Source: Pseudomonadota bacterium
GTDB lineage: Bacteria > Pseudomonadota > Gammaproteobacteria > Burkholderiales > SG8-39
Reading direction: 5' to 3'
NCBI GenBank assembly: GCA_026399375.1
Contig: JAPLRD010000035.1
Coordinates: 1-64,000 of the forward strand
DNA length: 64,000 nucleotides
A program made the translations under genes and the position numbers. Shown here piece by piece: positions 1-12,883 of the stretch; position 1 is the first letter of the stretch; each line of letters begins with the position of its first letter. Below the pieces are notes generated by a model. That model was not told the DNA's origin, did not search any database, and saw nothing but the letters and a program-made list of their open reading frames with translations.

Positions 1-51
1 CGCGCTTTGGCGGCGCAGGCGGACAAGGTGCTGGAGATGCTGCGCCTGTAG
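1..51 (+). CDS. C-terminal end of a truncated upstream CDS (…RALAAQADKVLEMLRL*), function unknown
   Basis: Open frame from base 1 to TAG at 49-51; only 16 residues visible. Confidence 0.35.
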   Translation, partial: RALAAQADKVLEMLRL

Positions 52-391
52 GTTCCGCAGAACCCGAAGAAAATGAGCATGCAGCGTCACGCTGCTCTTG
101 GCGTTCGCCTGCTCTACACCTTGAGCGCGTGAAACCCGGAAAAACGTGCCATCAACCCACAAACACCGCCTACTCGCTCTGCTCAGACATTCAACAATTC
201 GGGCATCGACCTCAACGGGGGACGACTTTGACGGAACCGTGGCGATTACCGGCTTCGGTTGTTTTTGCCTGGTGGCGGCCGTACAATCATTCGCTGCAGC
301 CAGCGTCCAGTATCGTATGAGACGAATATGCGCAGCCGCCGACTTCCCTCATGGATTTCGCGGCAACCGAAAAAAGGAGGATTCAATCATC

Positions 392-1729
392 ATGTTCCAA
401 ATATCAATCAGGAATACCGCGATCGCCGCTCTCATGGGGCTCGCCTGCGCCGCCAGCCTGCCCGCATCTGCGCAGGACAATACCCAGTTCGTTCCCATCG
501 TAGGCTACCGCGTTGGCCAGTTCGCCTCGGTCGGCTCGGGCTTCTACAGCGGCATGGTCGACTATTTCAGCATGATCAACGAGCGCGACGGCGGCGTGAA
601 CGGCGTCAAGATCACCTGGGAAGAGTGCGAAACCGAGTACAACAATGCGCGCGGCGTCGAATGCTACGAGCGGTTGAAGAAGAAGGGGCCGACCGGCGGC
701 ACAGTGGTGCAGCCTATGTCTACTGGGATCACCTATTCGATTCTCGATCGCTCTGTAGCCGACAAGATACCGCTGGTCACCATAGGCTACGGCCGCACCG
801 ACACCAGCGACGGCCGCGTGTTTCCCTACGCCTTTCCGATGATCACCAATTATTGGAGCGAGACGACGGGCATCATCAAGTTCATGGGCCAGAAGCTGGG
901 CGGCATGGACAAGCTGAAGGGCAGGAAGATCGCGCTCGTGTATCACGATTCCGCCTTCGGCAAAGAGCCGATCCCGCTATTGGAGGATTTGGCGAAGAAA
1001 TACGGTTTCGACCTGCTTCTGGTACCGGTTCCACCTCCGGGCGTGGACCAGCAGGCGCAGTGGCTGCGCGTGCGCCAAGACAAGCCCGACTTCGCCCTGC
1101 TCTGGGCGGCTGGCGTGATGGTGCCCACCGCAATCAAGACCGCCGCCAAGGTAGGCTATCCGCGTGACAAAGTGATCGGCATCCACTGGTCGGGGTCGGA
1201 GGAGGACGTGATTCCCGCCGGCGACGCCGCCAAGAACTACATCTCCGCCACCTTCTCGGTCACCGGCAGCAACTATCCGATGGTGCAGGACGTGATCAAG
1301 CATGTCTACAAGAAGAACAAGGGCAGCCTGGACGACAAATCCCGCATCGGAACCATTTATTGGAACCGCGGTTTGGTCGGCGGGATGGTCACTATCGAGG
1401 CAATCCGCATCGCGCAGGAAAAGTACGGCAAGGGCAAACCGGTCACCGGCGAACAGGTCCGCTGGGCGCTGGAGCACCTCAAACTTGACAACGCGCGCCT
1501 GAAACAACTGGGCGCGGAGGGCTTCATCCCGCCGACCATCATCACCTGCGCCGACCACGAAGGCTCGGGCATGATGAAATTCCAGCAGTGGGACGGCAAG
1601 CAGTGGAAGCCGATCTCGGACTGGATCGAGCCCGAAAAGGAATTGGTGCGCGCTAAGATCGAAGCCTCGTCCACGGCGTATGCCAAGGAAAAAGGCATCG
1701 CGCTGAGGGATTGCTCCAAGGAGGGTTAG
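392..1729 (+). CDS. Branched-chain amino acid-type ABC transporter substrate-binding protein
   Basis: ATG at 392 preceded by AAAAAGGAGG; signal peptide (MFQISIRNTAIAALMGLACAASLPASAQ) and LivK-like periplasmic-binding sequence; upstream ORF extension judged spurious. Confidence 0.85.
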   Translation: MFQISIRNTAIAALMGLACAASLPASAQDNTQFVPIVGYRVGQFASVGSGFYSGMVDYFSMINERDGGVNGVKITWEECETEYNNARGVECYERLKKKGPTGGTVVQPMSTGITYSILDRSVADKIPLVTIGYGRTDTSDGRVFPYAFPMITNYWSETTGIIKFMGQKLGGMDKLKGRKIALVYHDSAFGKEPIPLLEDLAKKYGFDLLLVPVPPPGVDQQAQWLRVRQDKPDFALLWAAGVMVPTAIKTAAKVGYPRDKVIGIHWSGSEEDVIPAGDAAKNYISATFSVTGSNYPMVQDVIKHVYKKNKGSLDDKSRIGTIYWNRGLVGGMVTIEAIRIAQEKYGKGKPVTGEQVRWALEHLKLDNARLKQLGAEGFIPPTIITCADHEGSGMMKFQQWDGKQWKPISDWIEPEKELVRAKIEASSTAYAKEKGIALRDCSKEG

Positions 1730-1744
1730 GATTGGTCTGGACAA

Positions 1745-1780
1745 GCAGGGCCGGAAGGAAACCCCTCCCTCCGGCCCTGC
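1745..1780 (+). terminator. Hairpin after the substrate-binding protein gene
   Basis: GCAGGGCCGGA … TCCGGCCCTGC, 11-bp perfect stem just after the stop codon. Confidence 0.65.
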
Positions 1781-1937
1781 TGGGTTGCAGAGCCCCAAGT
1801 CAGGAGAAGTTTTCATTGCGCCATGAAAACCAACCAGATCCGGCAGCGGTTGTGCAAGCGCGGCGAACTCCGCCGCCAGCGTAGCCCTGCGCCATCCGCA
1901 GAAACCAGTTTCGCTGCTGGAATTTCGAATCCCTGCC

Positions 1938-2996
1938 ATGGCCGAGACCGCTACACGAGTGAGCCACGAGCGCCTGTGCGCCTTCATCTCAGCCACCTTT
2001 GAGCGGCTGGGTCTTCCTGCCGCCGACGCGGGCATGGTGGCGAAGCTGATGGCCGACGCTGACCTGCAAGGCTCGGACGGGCATGGCGTGATGCGTCTGC
2101 CGCAATACGCCAAGCGCATCAAGGCCGGGGGCATCAACCCTCGCCCGGATATCCGCGTGGTGCAGGAACGCGTCGGCATGGCGCTGATCCACGGCGACAA
2201 CGGCATGGGACATCTGGTGATGCAGCGCGCGGCGGGCCTGGCGATCGAGAAGGCACGCACTGCCGGGATCGCATGGGTCGGTTCGCAGTGGAGCAACCAT
2301 GCCGGGCCGGCGTCGCTGTATGCGCGCATGCCGCTCGAGCACGACATGATCGGCCTCTACTTCGCGGTCGGGAACGCCAACCACCTTCCGCCGTGGGGCG
2401 GACTGGACATGCTGCTGTCGACCAATCCCATTGCGGCCGCGGTCCCGGCCGGATCAGAAGCGCCGGTGGTGCTCGACATGGCGACCACGGTGGCTGCGTA
2501 TGGCAAGGTGAAGGCCAAGGCGCAACGCGGCGAGGCGATGCCTGAAGGCTGGATGATAGACCGCGCAGGACGCGCGCTCACCGATCCTGTTCGCGCCGAG
2601 GAGGGCTTTCTTCTGCCGATCGGCGGCTACAAGGGGTACGGCCTCGCGCTCGTGGTGGGACTGCTCGCCGGAACGCTGAACGGCGCCGCCATGGGAAAGA
2701 ACGTGGTGGATTTCAACCACGACCATACGAGCGTGACCAATACCGGGCAAGCCATCGTCGCCATCGACATATCGGCCTTCGGCGATGTCCAGGCGTTCAA
2801 AGCACGGGTCGACATCTTGGTGCGCGACCTGCGCGCAAGCGAGCGGCTGCCCGGGGTCGAACGAATCTGGTTGCCGGGAGAGCAAAGCCAGGCGAAGCGC
2901 ATTGCCCATGCGCGCGACGGCATACCGATCGCGGCGGGTCTGATGCGCAACCTGAACCTGCTCGCAGCGGAGCTTGGAATCGCAGCACTTGATTGA
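1938..2996 (+). CDS. Ldh family (malate/L-lactate dehydrogenase-type) oxidoreductase
   Basis: 352 aa; family-like segments DADLQGSDGHGVMRLPQY, NPIAAAVPAG, GGYKGYGLAL. Confidence 0.85.
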   Translation: MAETATRVSHERLCAFISATFERLGLPAADAGMVAKLMADADLQGSDGHGVMRLPQYAKRIKAGGINPRPDIRVVQERVGMALIHGDNGMGHLVMQRAAGLAIEKARTAGIAWVGSQWSNHAGPASLYARMPLEHDMIGLYFAVGNANHLPPWGGLDMLLSTNPIAAAVPAGSEAPVVLDMATTVAAYGKVKAKAQRGEAMPEGWMIDRAGRALTDPVRAEEGFLLPIGGYKGYGLALVVGLLAGTLNGAAMGKNVVDFNHDHTSVTNTGQAIVAIDISAFGDVQAFKARVDILVRDLRASERLPGVERIWLPGEQSQAKRIAHARDGIPIAAGLMRNLNLLAAELGIAALD

Positions 2997-3065
2997 TCCG
3001 GTTCGCCACGGACCGGCCCTGCGTGCAGTAAAATGAAGCCGACCGCTAACTCAGGAGTACACCAC

Positions 3066-3383
3066 ATGCGAGGTACCGTCGTCGTATCGTTTGGCCGGGA
3101 TCGCGATTACGAGCTGAGGATTACCGCAGGGGATCCGCCCCTGCCCACGGCGCAGGAAGGCGAACTGTGGCTGGCAAAGCAGTTTGATGAACTCGGCTGC
3201 ACCCCTCGAAGCCTGGTCGGAAAGATACTGATCCTCGACAAGGTACTGGAGGTCGCGCGCGACGCGGGTGAAAAGCGCTTCGCCGGCGACCTTCCCTGGG
3301 CTGAGGGCTACGCGCGCGCCGTGCTCGCTACGCTCAACCGCACGAGCGTTCGCGTCGATGTCGCCGGGGACACGGTGGGCTGA
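3066..3383 (+). CDS. Small hypothetical protein (~105 aa)
   Basis: ORF MRGTVVVSFGRDRDYELRI…; AGGAG upstream; no family recognised. Confidence 0.5.
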   Translation: MRGTVVVSFGRDRDYELRITAGDPPLPTAQEGELWLAKQFDELGCTPRSLVGKILILDKVLEVARDAGEKRFAGDLPWAEGYARAVLATLNRTSVRVDVAGDTVG

Positions 3384-3535
3384 GAAACTGGATTGATGCT
3401 CGGGGACGGATTTCCTCGTTTCCCCTGCATCGCCGCGTGTGCCGACCGGATTCGTGCGGCATGACACCGTTGCCTGCGCGTGCGGCCGCGAGGCGGGACG
3501 CAGCTGGAATCGCCTGTTCACCCGGAGAAGATCGC

Positions 3536-4523
3536 ATGTCGTTCGCCCACCGCATCGCTTTGATCGTTGTCCTCGCCGCGCTGCCGTTCGGGGCCACCGC
3601 GCAGCCGGGCTATCCGCTGAAACCAATCCGGATGATCATTCCGCTAGCAGCCGCGAGCGCGGTCGACAATGCGGCGCGCATCGTAGCGCAACAAATGTCG
3701 GCCAATATGGGTGAACAGATCGTCGTCGATAACCAGCCCGGTGCCGCAGGCTTGATCGGCGCCGAACACGTGGCGAGAGCCGCACCGGACGGCTATACCA
3801 TAGGCGGCTTCAACGACAGCATCATGACCATGCTGCCGAACCTGCATGCGAAAATGCCATGGGACATACTCCGGGATTTCGAACCGGTCTCGCTCGTCGC
3901 CACGGTGGAGTGGGGGCTGGTCGCCAGCAACCAGTCCATTTACCGGACCGCGGCGGAACTGATTGCAGCGGCCGGCGCGGCACCCGGAAGAATCGATTAC
4001 GCAACGGGAGGAAACGGCAGTCCGCAGCATGTCGCGATGGCGTTATTTGCGTCGACGGCAGGAGTGTCGCTTACGCATGTTCCTTACAAGGGCGCGACCC
4101 AGGCCGCGTTGGATGTCGCGGCGGGACAGGTACCCGTGTCCTTTCAGGGGCTGGCAACCGTCGCCTCGCTGATTCGCGGCGGCAAGCTCAGGCTGCTCGG
4201 CGTTAGCACCCGCAGCCGGCTGCCGCAATTCGCCGACGTGCCGACCATCTCCGAATCCGGTCTGCCCGGCGTCGAGCTCGACCGGGTTCGAGTTCAACTC
4301 CTGGTTCACCATCATGGTGCCGGCCGGGACACCAAGACCGATCATCGCACGCTTGAACGCGGAAGTTCGGAAGGCGCTTGCAGACCCTGGAGTGCGCGAA
4401 AAGCTGAATGCGCAGGGCTTGACTGTGCGTGGTTCGTCGCCCGAGGAACTCGGCGCCGCGACGCGCGAGCAACTGGCCAAGTACGCGCGGTTGATGAAGC
4501 AGGCCGGCGTCGTTATCGATTGA
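3536..4523 (+). pseudogene. Tripartite tricarboxylate transporter (Bug/TctC family) substrate-binding protein, frameshifted
   Basis: Frame 1 encodes MSFAHRIALIVVLAALPFGATAQPGYPLKPIRMIIPLAA…SESGLPG; the conserved C-terminus (FEFNSWFTIMVPAGTPRPIIARLNAEVRKAL…) continues in another frame, switch at ~4268-4290. Confidence 0.75.
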
Positions 4524-4539
4524 GCGGTGCGCGGGCCGC

Positions 4540-5448
4540 TCAGGCCTGCATCTGCGCAACCTGCTGGGCGACCTGCTGCATGCGCGCAGCGATCGATTTC
4601 AGCAGCGACGCACCGAATTCCGGCTTGGTCTTGACGAGGTTGAGGAAGCTGTTGCCGTTGATGGCAAGCAGTTTGCAATCGGCCTCCGCGGTGGCAGTGG
4701 CTGCGCGCGCGGCGCGGTCTACGAGCGCCAGTTCGCCCAATATCCCGCCCGGTCCGACATGCTCCACTACGCTGTTGCCCACCGAGACGGCGGCGCGGCC
4801 TTCCAGTACGACATACATGAACGCGCCGACGGCGCCCGCGCTCATGATGACCTTGCCCGCCTGAAACACCGCCGGCTCAGGCATGCCGAGTTGCTTCTGC
4901 AGATCGGCGAGAGCCTTTTTGTCGAGGATGTCGCTGCGTTCGGGGGCGGCCGTCACCGGTACAGCGGCGCCCAGTTTCGCGATGCTCTGGCGCAGCCGCT
5001 GGACCATGATGCTCATCAGCATCAATGCGAATTCCGGTTTCTTGGCCAGCGCAGCGTGAAACTGTTTTTCGTCCATCGACAACACGCGGCAATTAATCTT
5101 GGCCATGGCCGTCGCGCTCCTCGGTAGCCCGGCGATCACCGCCAGTTCACCGAACACATTGCCCGGTTTCACCACGCCGAAGAATTTGCCGCGAATCATC
5201 AGGCCGATTTCCCCCTCTAACAGCAGGTACATGCGCGCGTTCTTGGAAAAGAGACCGCCCGCTTTTTCATTTTCGGAGAAAAAAGACTTCCCGGCGGATT
5301 GTTCTTCAACCGTACCGGCGGAGCGGAAGAACTCCAACGCAACGGCGGGCTGGTACAGAGGGCTCTGCGCAGCGACCTGGACCGCCGCGCGCGCAACCGC
5401 CTCGGAACGGGGCGTGGGCTTGGCCGAGAAATCGAGGTCTTCTTCCAT
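4540..5448 (-). CDS. Protein with two cyclic nucleotide-binding (cNMP/CRP-like) domains
   Basis: 302 aa; two cNBD-like segments (FGVVKPGNVFGELAVIAGLPRSATAMA and VEHVGPGGILGELALVDRAARAATATA). Confidence 0.8.
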   Translation of the reverse strand: MEEDLDFSAKPTPRSEAVARAAVQVAAQSPLYQPAVALEFFRSAGTVEEQSAGKSFFSENEKAGGLFSKNARMYLLLEGEIGLMIRGKFFGVVKPGNVFGELAVIAGLPRSATAMAKINCRVLSMDEKQFHAALAKKPEFALMLMSIMVQRLRQSIAKLGAAVPVTAAPERSDILDKKALADLQKQLGMPEPAVFQAGKVIMSAGAVGAFMYVVLEGRAAVSVGNSVVEHVGPGGILGELALVDRAARAATATAEADCKLLAINGNSFLNLVKTKPEFGASLLKSIAARMQQVAQQVAQMQA

Positions 5449-5523
5449 GGTCTACTTTATTCTAATCCCGAATGAGGACGATCCGGAACATCCGCCTGCA
5501 TTCATTTGCGAGAATCCGAGGCC

Positions 5524-5955
5524 TCAGGACTTGGCGGTGAAATCCATCTCGTCTCCGCCAGGCGCAGGCGCCGGAGCCGCGGGCAGCGGTGCCGACGCGG
5601 CTGCTACAGGTGCTGCACCCGGCACCCTGGCTGCGGCCCGAATGGCTGCCGGCGACAGATTCGCCCCGGGCTCCGCGGACGCTCCGGGCGAGACGCCGTC
5701 CGAAGCGAATGCTGCCTCCAGATCCTGCTGGATCTGCGCCACGTCAAATGCGGCGCGACCCTGCATGCGCAGCAGTATGCGCGCCGGCATGTCCTGGATT
5801 CGGGGCACAGCGGCGCGCACGTTGGCGGCTGTGGTGAGGATGGGCACCGCATGATTGTTCTTGAATCCGGGGTTGGCGCGCTCAACAGCGTCGATGACGG
5901 CAGCCTGGGCCTTGGCGATGCCCATCAGCAGTTCGGCGAGCTGGGTGTTGTTCAT
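5524..5955 (-). CDS. Hypothetical Ala/Pro-rich small protein
   Basis: ATG at 5955 (MNNTQLAELLMGIAKAQAAVIDAVERANPGFKNN…), Ala/Pro-rich C-terminus; same strand directly upstream of the dual-cNBD gene. Confidence 0.6.
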   Translation of the reverse strand: MNNTQLAELLMGIAKAQAAVIDAVERANPGFKNNHAVPILTTAANVRAAVPRIQDMPARILLRMQGRAAFDVAQIQQDLEAAFASDGVSPGASAEPGANLSPAAIRAAARVPGAAPVAAASAPLPAAPAPAPGGDEMDFTAKS

Positions 5956-6139
5956 GATGGTGTCCTCTTTCGGGTTCGTGCGCGACAGCACGGGACTGCC
6001 GGCTTGCGTATTTTCGTAAGCATACAGCAGGAGGTGCGGCGAATGCAGTAGGTCGAACGGCCAGTTCGCGTGCCCGAGGGAATGGCGGCGCCGAGAAGCC
6101 CGCTAATGCTGGCTCTCCGGCTCGACTGGCAAAGAATAA

Positions 6140-6157
6140 AGGCGGCATTAGCCGCCT
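6140..6157 (-). terminator. Terminator-like hairpin downstream of atpC
   Basis: Minus strand AGGCGGC-TAAT-GCCGCCT followed by T-rich TTATTCTTT. Confidence 0.65.
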
Positions 6158-6178
6158 CCAATTCTTGCGCAGCGCGCA

Positions 6179-6601
6179 CTACCTGCGCTGTCTCAGTCTG
6201 CGGATGGCGGCAATCTGGGCCGCCGCTTCGGCCAGTTCCGAGACTGCCTTGGCATATTCGAGTTTGCCCGTCCGGTCCTGCAGGTTTTCTTTCGCGCGCT
6301 TCTGCGCTTCCAGCGCCTTGGCTTCGTCAAGGTCGTGGCCGCGGATGGCGGTGTCGGCAAGTACCGTGACCAGGTTCGGCTGCACTTCCAGGATGCCGCC
6401 GGCGACGAAAAACAATTCCTCCTCGCCGCCGTTCGCGGGCTTGACCCGTACCGTGCCCGGCTTGATGCGGGTGATCAGCGGCGTGTGCTTGGGATAGATG
6501 CCCAGTTCTCCCTCTTCGCCGGGAAGCACCACGAACTCGGCTTCGCCGGAGTAGATGGCTTCTTCGGCGCTCACCACATCAACGTGAATCGTATGTGCCA
6601 T
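6179..6601 (-). CDS. atpC: F0F1 ATP synthase subunit epsilon
   Basis: [42 protein letters not shown]…; last gene of the atp cluster. Confidence 0.95.
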   Translation of the reverse strand: MAHTIHVDVVSAEEAIYSGEAEFVVLPGEEGELGIYPKHTPLITRIKPGTVRVKPANGGEEELFFVAGGILEVQPNLVTVLADTAIRGHDLDEAKALEAQKRAKENLQDRTGKLEYAKAVSELAEAAAQIAAIRRLRQRR

Positions 6602-6658
6602 ATGACTTAGAACCTTTATTCCCCGACCGCCCGGCAAGCCGGGGGTCGAACTTGGGAT

Positions 6659-8050
<1,392 letters not shown>

Positions 8051-8172
8051 CTAAGTGTTCTATTTCAAAATTCAGTTCGTCGTTCGCTAGACCGTCGCCG
8101 CTTGTGCGATCTGGTCTCGCCGCAACGGGCGCTGCGCGCCCATTAGTCTCGCCCGATCGTTCAAGTTCCTCG

Positions 8173-9036
8173 TCATACTGCCGCGGCACCGGCCACGATC
8201 TCCGACAGTTCCTTGGTGATCGCCGCTTGGCGGGACTTGTTGTAGATCAGCGTCAATTCGTCGATGACGCTGCCCGCGTTGTCGCTTGCCGCCTTCATCG
8301 CCACCATGCGCGCGCTTTGTTCGGACGCCATGTTCTCGGTCACCGACTGGTAGATCAGCGCTTCGATATAGCGCGTGAGCGTCTGGTCGAGTACGGACTT
8401 GGCGTCCGGCTCGTAGATGTAGTCCCAGGAGCCTTCGGGTGCGCCCAGCTTCTCGCCCGACAAGGGCAGAAGCTGCTCCATCACCGGCTCCTGCTTCATG
8501 GTGTTGACAAATTTCGTGTAGAAAATCTCCAGCCGGTCGAACCGGTCCGCGATATAGCCGTCGAGCATCAGCTTCAGCGCGCCGATCAGGCGTTCCATGT
8601 GCGGCTTGTCGCCCAGCCCGACCACGTGCGAGACGACGTTGGCACCCAGGCGCTGCATGAAACCCAGCCCCTTGTTGCCGATGCAGCACACTTCGAAGCT
8701 CTCGCCCTGCGACTCCCACTCGCGCATCCTGCCGAGCGCCATGCGCAGCACGTTCGTGTTCAAGCCGCCGCACAATCCTTTGTCGGCCGTGACCACGATG
8801 ATGCCGACTTTCTTCGACGTGTCGCGCGTCACCAGATAGGGATGGCGGTATTCTGGATTGGCATGAGAGAGGTGGGCGGCGACGTTGCGGATCTTCTCGG
8901 CGTAGGGTCGGGCCGCGCGCGTGCGTTCCTGCGCCTTGCGCATCTTGGACGCGGCGACCATCTCCATGGCCTTGGTGATCTTGCGCGTGTTTTGCACGCT
9001 CTTGATCTTGGTCTTGATTTCCTTTGAACCTGCCAT
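8173..9036 (-). CDS. atpG: F0F1 ATP synthase subunit gamma
   Basis: [36 protein letters not shown]…. Confidence 0.97.
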   Translation of the reverse strand: MAGSKEIKTKIKSVQNTRKITKAMEMVAASKMRKAQERTRAARPYAEKIRNVAAHLSHANPEYRHPYLVTRDTSKKVGIIVVTADKGLCGGLNTNVLRMALGRMREWESQGESFEVCCIGNKGLGFMQRLGANVVSHVVGLGDKPHMERLIGALKLMLDGYIADRFDRLEIFYTKFVNTMKQEPVMEQLLPLSGEKLGAPEGSWDYIYEPDAKSVLDQTLTRYIEALIYQSVTENMASEQSARMVAMKAASDNAGSVIDELTLIYNKSRQAAITKELSEIVAGAAAV

Positions 9037-9056
9037 TGCCGTTCTCTTGGTTCGTC

Positions 9057-9080
9057 AGCCCCGCCTGAAGCGGCGGGGCT
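9057..9080 (-). other. Intercistronic hairpin between atpA and atpG
   Basis: AGCCCCGCC-TGAAGC-GGCGGGGCT, 9-bp perfect stem, 6-nt loop. Confidence 0.6.
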
Positions 9081-9086
9081 ATTGGA

Positions 9087-10566
9087 TCAGTACGTTCCGT
9101 TCTTCTTGAAGTCCTTGACCGCCTCGTGCAGCATGGCCTCGTCTTCCTTGGTCAGGTCCTTGGTGCTTTCGATCCGCTCCACCAGCGCCGCGTATTTGTC
9201 CTTGCAGAAGGCGCGCAACGCGCGCTCGGCCGCCAACGCCTTGGCGGTATCGATGTCGTCGAAATAGCTGTTGTTCACTGCAAAAAGCGTCAGCGCCATT
9301 TCCCAGACTTGCAGCGGCTCGTACTGCGGCTGCTTCATCAGCTCCGTCACCAAGCGTCCGCGCTCCAACTGCTTCCTGGTGGCTTCGTCGAGGTCGGAGG
9401 CGAACTGGGCAAAGGCCGCCAGTTCGCGATACTGCGCCAATGACAGGCGCACGCCGCCGCCGAGCTTCTTGATCACCTTGGTCTGCGCCGCGCCGCCGAC
9501 GCGCGACACCGAAATGCCGGCGTTGATGGCGGGGCGGATACCGGCGTTGAACAGATCGGTCCGCTTGGGTTTCGATCACCGGCAGCGCGGTGAGCGAACC
9601 GGTCTTGCCCTTGACAGCGCCCTTGGTGAATTTTTCGACGTATTCCGGGTTCACACGTGCGGCGCGCTCGAGCAGGCGCGAATGCAGGTAGAACACGTCG
9701 CCGGGATAGGCTTCGCGGCCCGGCGGGCGGCGCAGCAGCAGCGATACCTGGCGATAGGCCCAGGCCTGTTTGGTCAGATCGTCGTAAATGATCAGCGCGT
9801 CCTGCCCGCGGTCGCGGAAATATTCACCCATGGTGCAGCCGGAGTAGGGTGCGATGTACTGCATCGCCGCCGACTCGGAGGCCGTTGCAGCAACCACGAT
9901 GGTGTAAGCCATGGCGCCGTGCTCTTCCAGCCTGCGAACCACGTTGACCACCGAGGAGGCTTTCTGCCCGATCGCGACATAGACGCAGATCAGGTCCTTG
10001 CCCTTCTGGTTGATGATGGTGTCTATTGCCACCGCGGTCTTGCCGGTCTGGCGGTCGCCGATGATCAGTTCGCGCTGGCCGCGCCCGATGGGCACCATGG
10101 AGTCGATCGCCTTCAACCCGGTCTGCACCGGCTGCGATACCGATTGGCGCTCGATCACGCCCGGGGCGACTTTTTCGATCACGTCCGTAAGCTTGGCATT
10201 GACCGGGCCCTTGCCGTCGATCGGCTGGCCAAGCGAATTGACCACGCGGCCTATGAGTTCAGGTCCTATCGGCACGTCGAGAATGCGGCCGGTGCACTTT
10301 ACCGTGTCGCCTTCGGAGATGTGCTCGTAAGGTCCGAGCACCACCGCGCCGACCGAGTCGCGCTCAAGATTAAGGGCAAGCCCGAAGGTGTTCTTGGGAA
10401 ATTCCAGCATCTCGCCCGCCATCACGTCCGAGAGGCCGTGGATGCGGCAGATGCCGTCGGTCACCGATACGACCGTACCCTGGGTGCGAACGTCCGTGGA
10501 CAGCGCAAGATTCTGGATCTTGCTCTTGATCAGTTCGCTGATCTCGGAAGGATTCAACTGTTGCAT
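9087..10566 (-). pseudogene. atpA: F0F1 ATP synthase subunit alpha, with an internal deletion and frameshift as presented
   Basis: N-terminal ~310 aa in one frame ([25 protein letters not shown]…[13 protein letters not shown]), C-terminal part in another ([34 protein letters not shown]…KNGTY); the block expected between them (like [23 protein letters not shown]) is absent at ~9560. Confidence 0.93.
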
Positions 10567-10603
10567 GCTATCTCCTGAACCTTAAATATTTTTCACGCTG
10601 CGC

Positions 10604-11143
10604 TCAACTCGCGAGAAGTCCCGCGGCCATCGCGTTCAGCTTGCCGCGCACCGAGCCGTCGATGACTTCGTCACCGACCACTACTCGCGCGCCGCCGATG
10701 AGATCGCGATCGATGCTCACCTGCGGATTGATCTTGCGTTTGAATCGTTTTTCCAGAACCGCAACCAGTCCCGCCAACTGCTCGCCCTCGAGGGCGAACG
10801 CAGTGGTGACCTGAGCGTCGACCACGCCTTCGCGTTCATTCTTCAGCGCCTCGAACTGCGCAAAAATCTCGGGCAGCAGCGTGAGCCGGTCGTATTCGAT
10901 CAGCAGCTGGATGAAGGTTTTCGCTTCGGCCGAAAGGTCTCCCGGGCACAGCGACAGGAACAATTCCTGCAACTGGCTCGAAGTCAGATCGATTTTGTAC
11001 AGGCATTCCTGCATATCCGGATGCGCGGCCACGCGGGCCAGAATACCCAGCGTCTCCGACCAGGTAGCAAGCGTTTCCCCCGCATCGGCAAGGCGGAATA
11101 CCGCCTCGGCGTAGGGCCGCGCCAGAGTTGCGGTCTCGGCCAT
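10604..11143 (-). CDS. atpH: F0F1 ATP synthase subunit delta
   Basis: MAETATLARPYAEAVFRLADAG…; position in operon. Confidence 0.95.
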   Translation of the reverse strand: MAETATLARPYAEAVFRLADAGETLATWSETLGILARVAAHPDMQECLYKIDLTSSQLQELFLSLCPGDLSAEAKTFIQLLIEYDRLTLLPEIFAQFEALKNEREGVVDAQVTTAFALEGEQLAGLVAVLEKRFKRKINPQVSIDRDLIGGARVVVGDEVIDGSVRGKLNAMAAGLLAS

Positions 11144-11149
11144 GAGGGT

Positions 11150-11620
11150 CTAGAGCTCCCGCTTCAGCTGAGTGAGCAGATCGGCGTGCGCCTGCGCGTT
11201 GACTTCACGCTGCAGGATCTTTTCAGCCCCGCTGACCACCAAAACCGCCACCTGTTCGCGCAGCGCTTCCTTGGCGCTGGATACTTCCTGCTGGATCTCT
11301 GACTTGGCACCCGCGATCATGCGCTCACCCTCGGCCTTGGCCGAGTTTTTGGCTTCTTCGATCATCTGCAAGCCGCGTTTCTCAGCCTGGGCGATGATCT
11401 CGGCGGCACGCACCCGTGCCTTGGCGACTTCTTCGCTGGCGAGCTTTCCCGAGGCTTCCAGCTGCTGCTTACCCTGCTCACCCGCGGCCAGGCCGTCGGC
11501 GATTTGCTTTTGCCGCTCTTCGATCGCTTTCATCAGCGGCGGCCAGACGAACTTGACCGTGAACAGAATGAAGACCGCGAACGAAATCGCCTGTGCTATC
11601 AGTGTTAAATTGATGTTCAT
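11150..11620 (-). CDS. atpF: F0F1 ATP synthase subunit b
   Basis: [44 protein letters not shown]. Confidence 0.96.
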   Translation of the reverse strand: MNINLTLIAQAISFAVFILFTVKFVWPPLMKAIEERQKQIADGLAAGEQGKQQLEASGKLASEEVAKARVRAAEIIAQAEKRGLQMIEEAKNSAKAEGERMIAGAKSEIQQEVSSAKEALREQVAVLVVSGAEKILQREVNAQAHADLLTQLKREL

Positions 11621-11693
11621 GTTCGGTTCCCTAATCCGGACTATCCGGAAGCAGACAAAATGTCTCCACCAGCTATGCCGGCTCGGAGATCAA

Positions 11694-12014
<321 letters not shown>

Positions 12015-12030
12015 TTAAGGGAATGCGGAA

Positions 12031-12876
<846 letters not shown>

Positions 12877-12883
12877 TTATGCG

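Noticed and set aside
977-2347. 456-aa minus-strand ORF
   Set aside because: Antisense to the ABC binding protein and Ldh-family genes; a shadow ORF expected in GC-rich DNA, with no recognisable family.
9087-10566. Programmed ribosomal frameshift in atpA
   Set aside because: A conserved block is physically missing at the junction, so frameshifting alone could not restore the protein; no slippery heptamer was evident.
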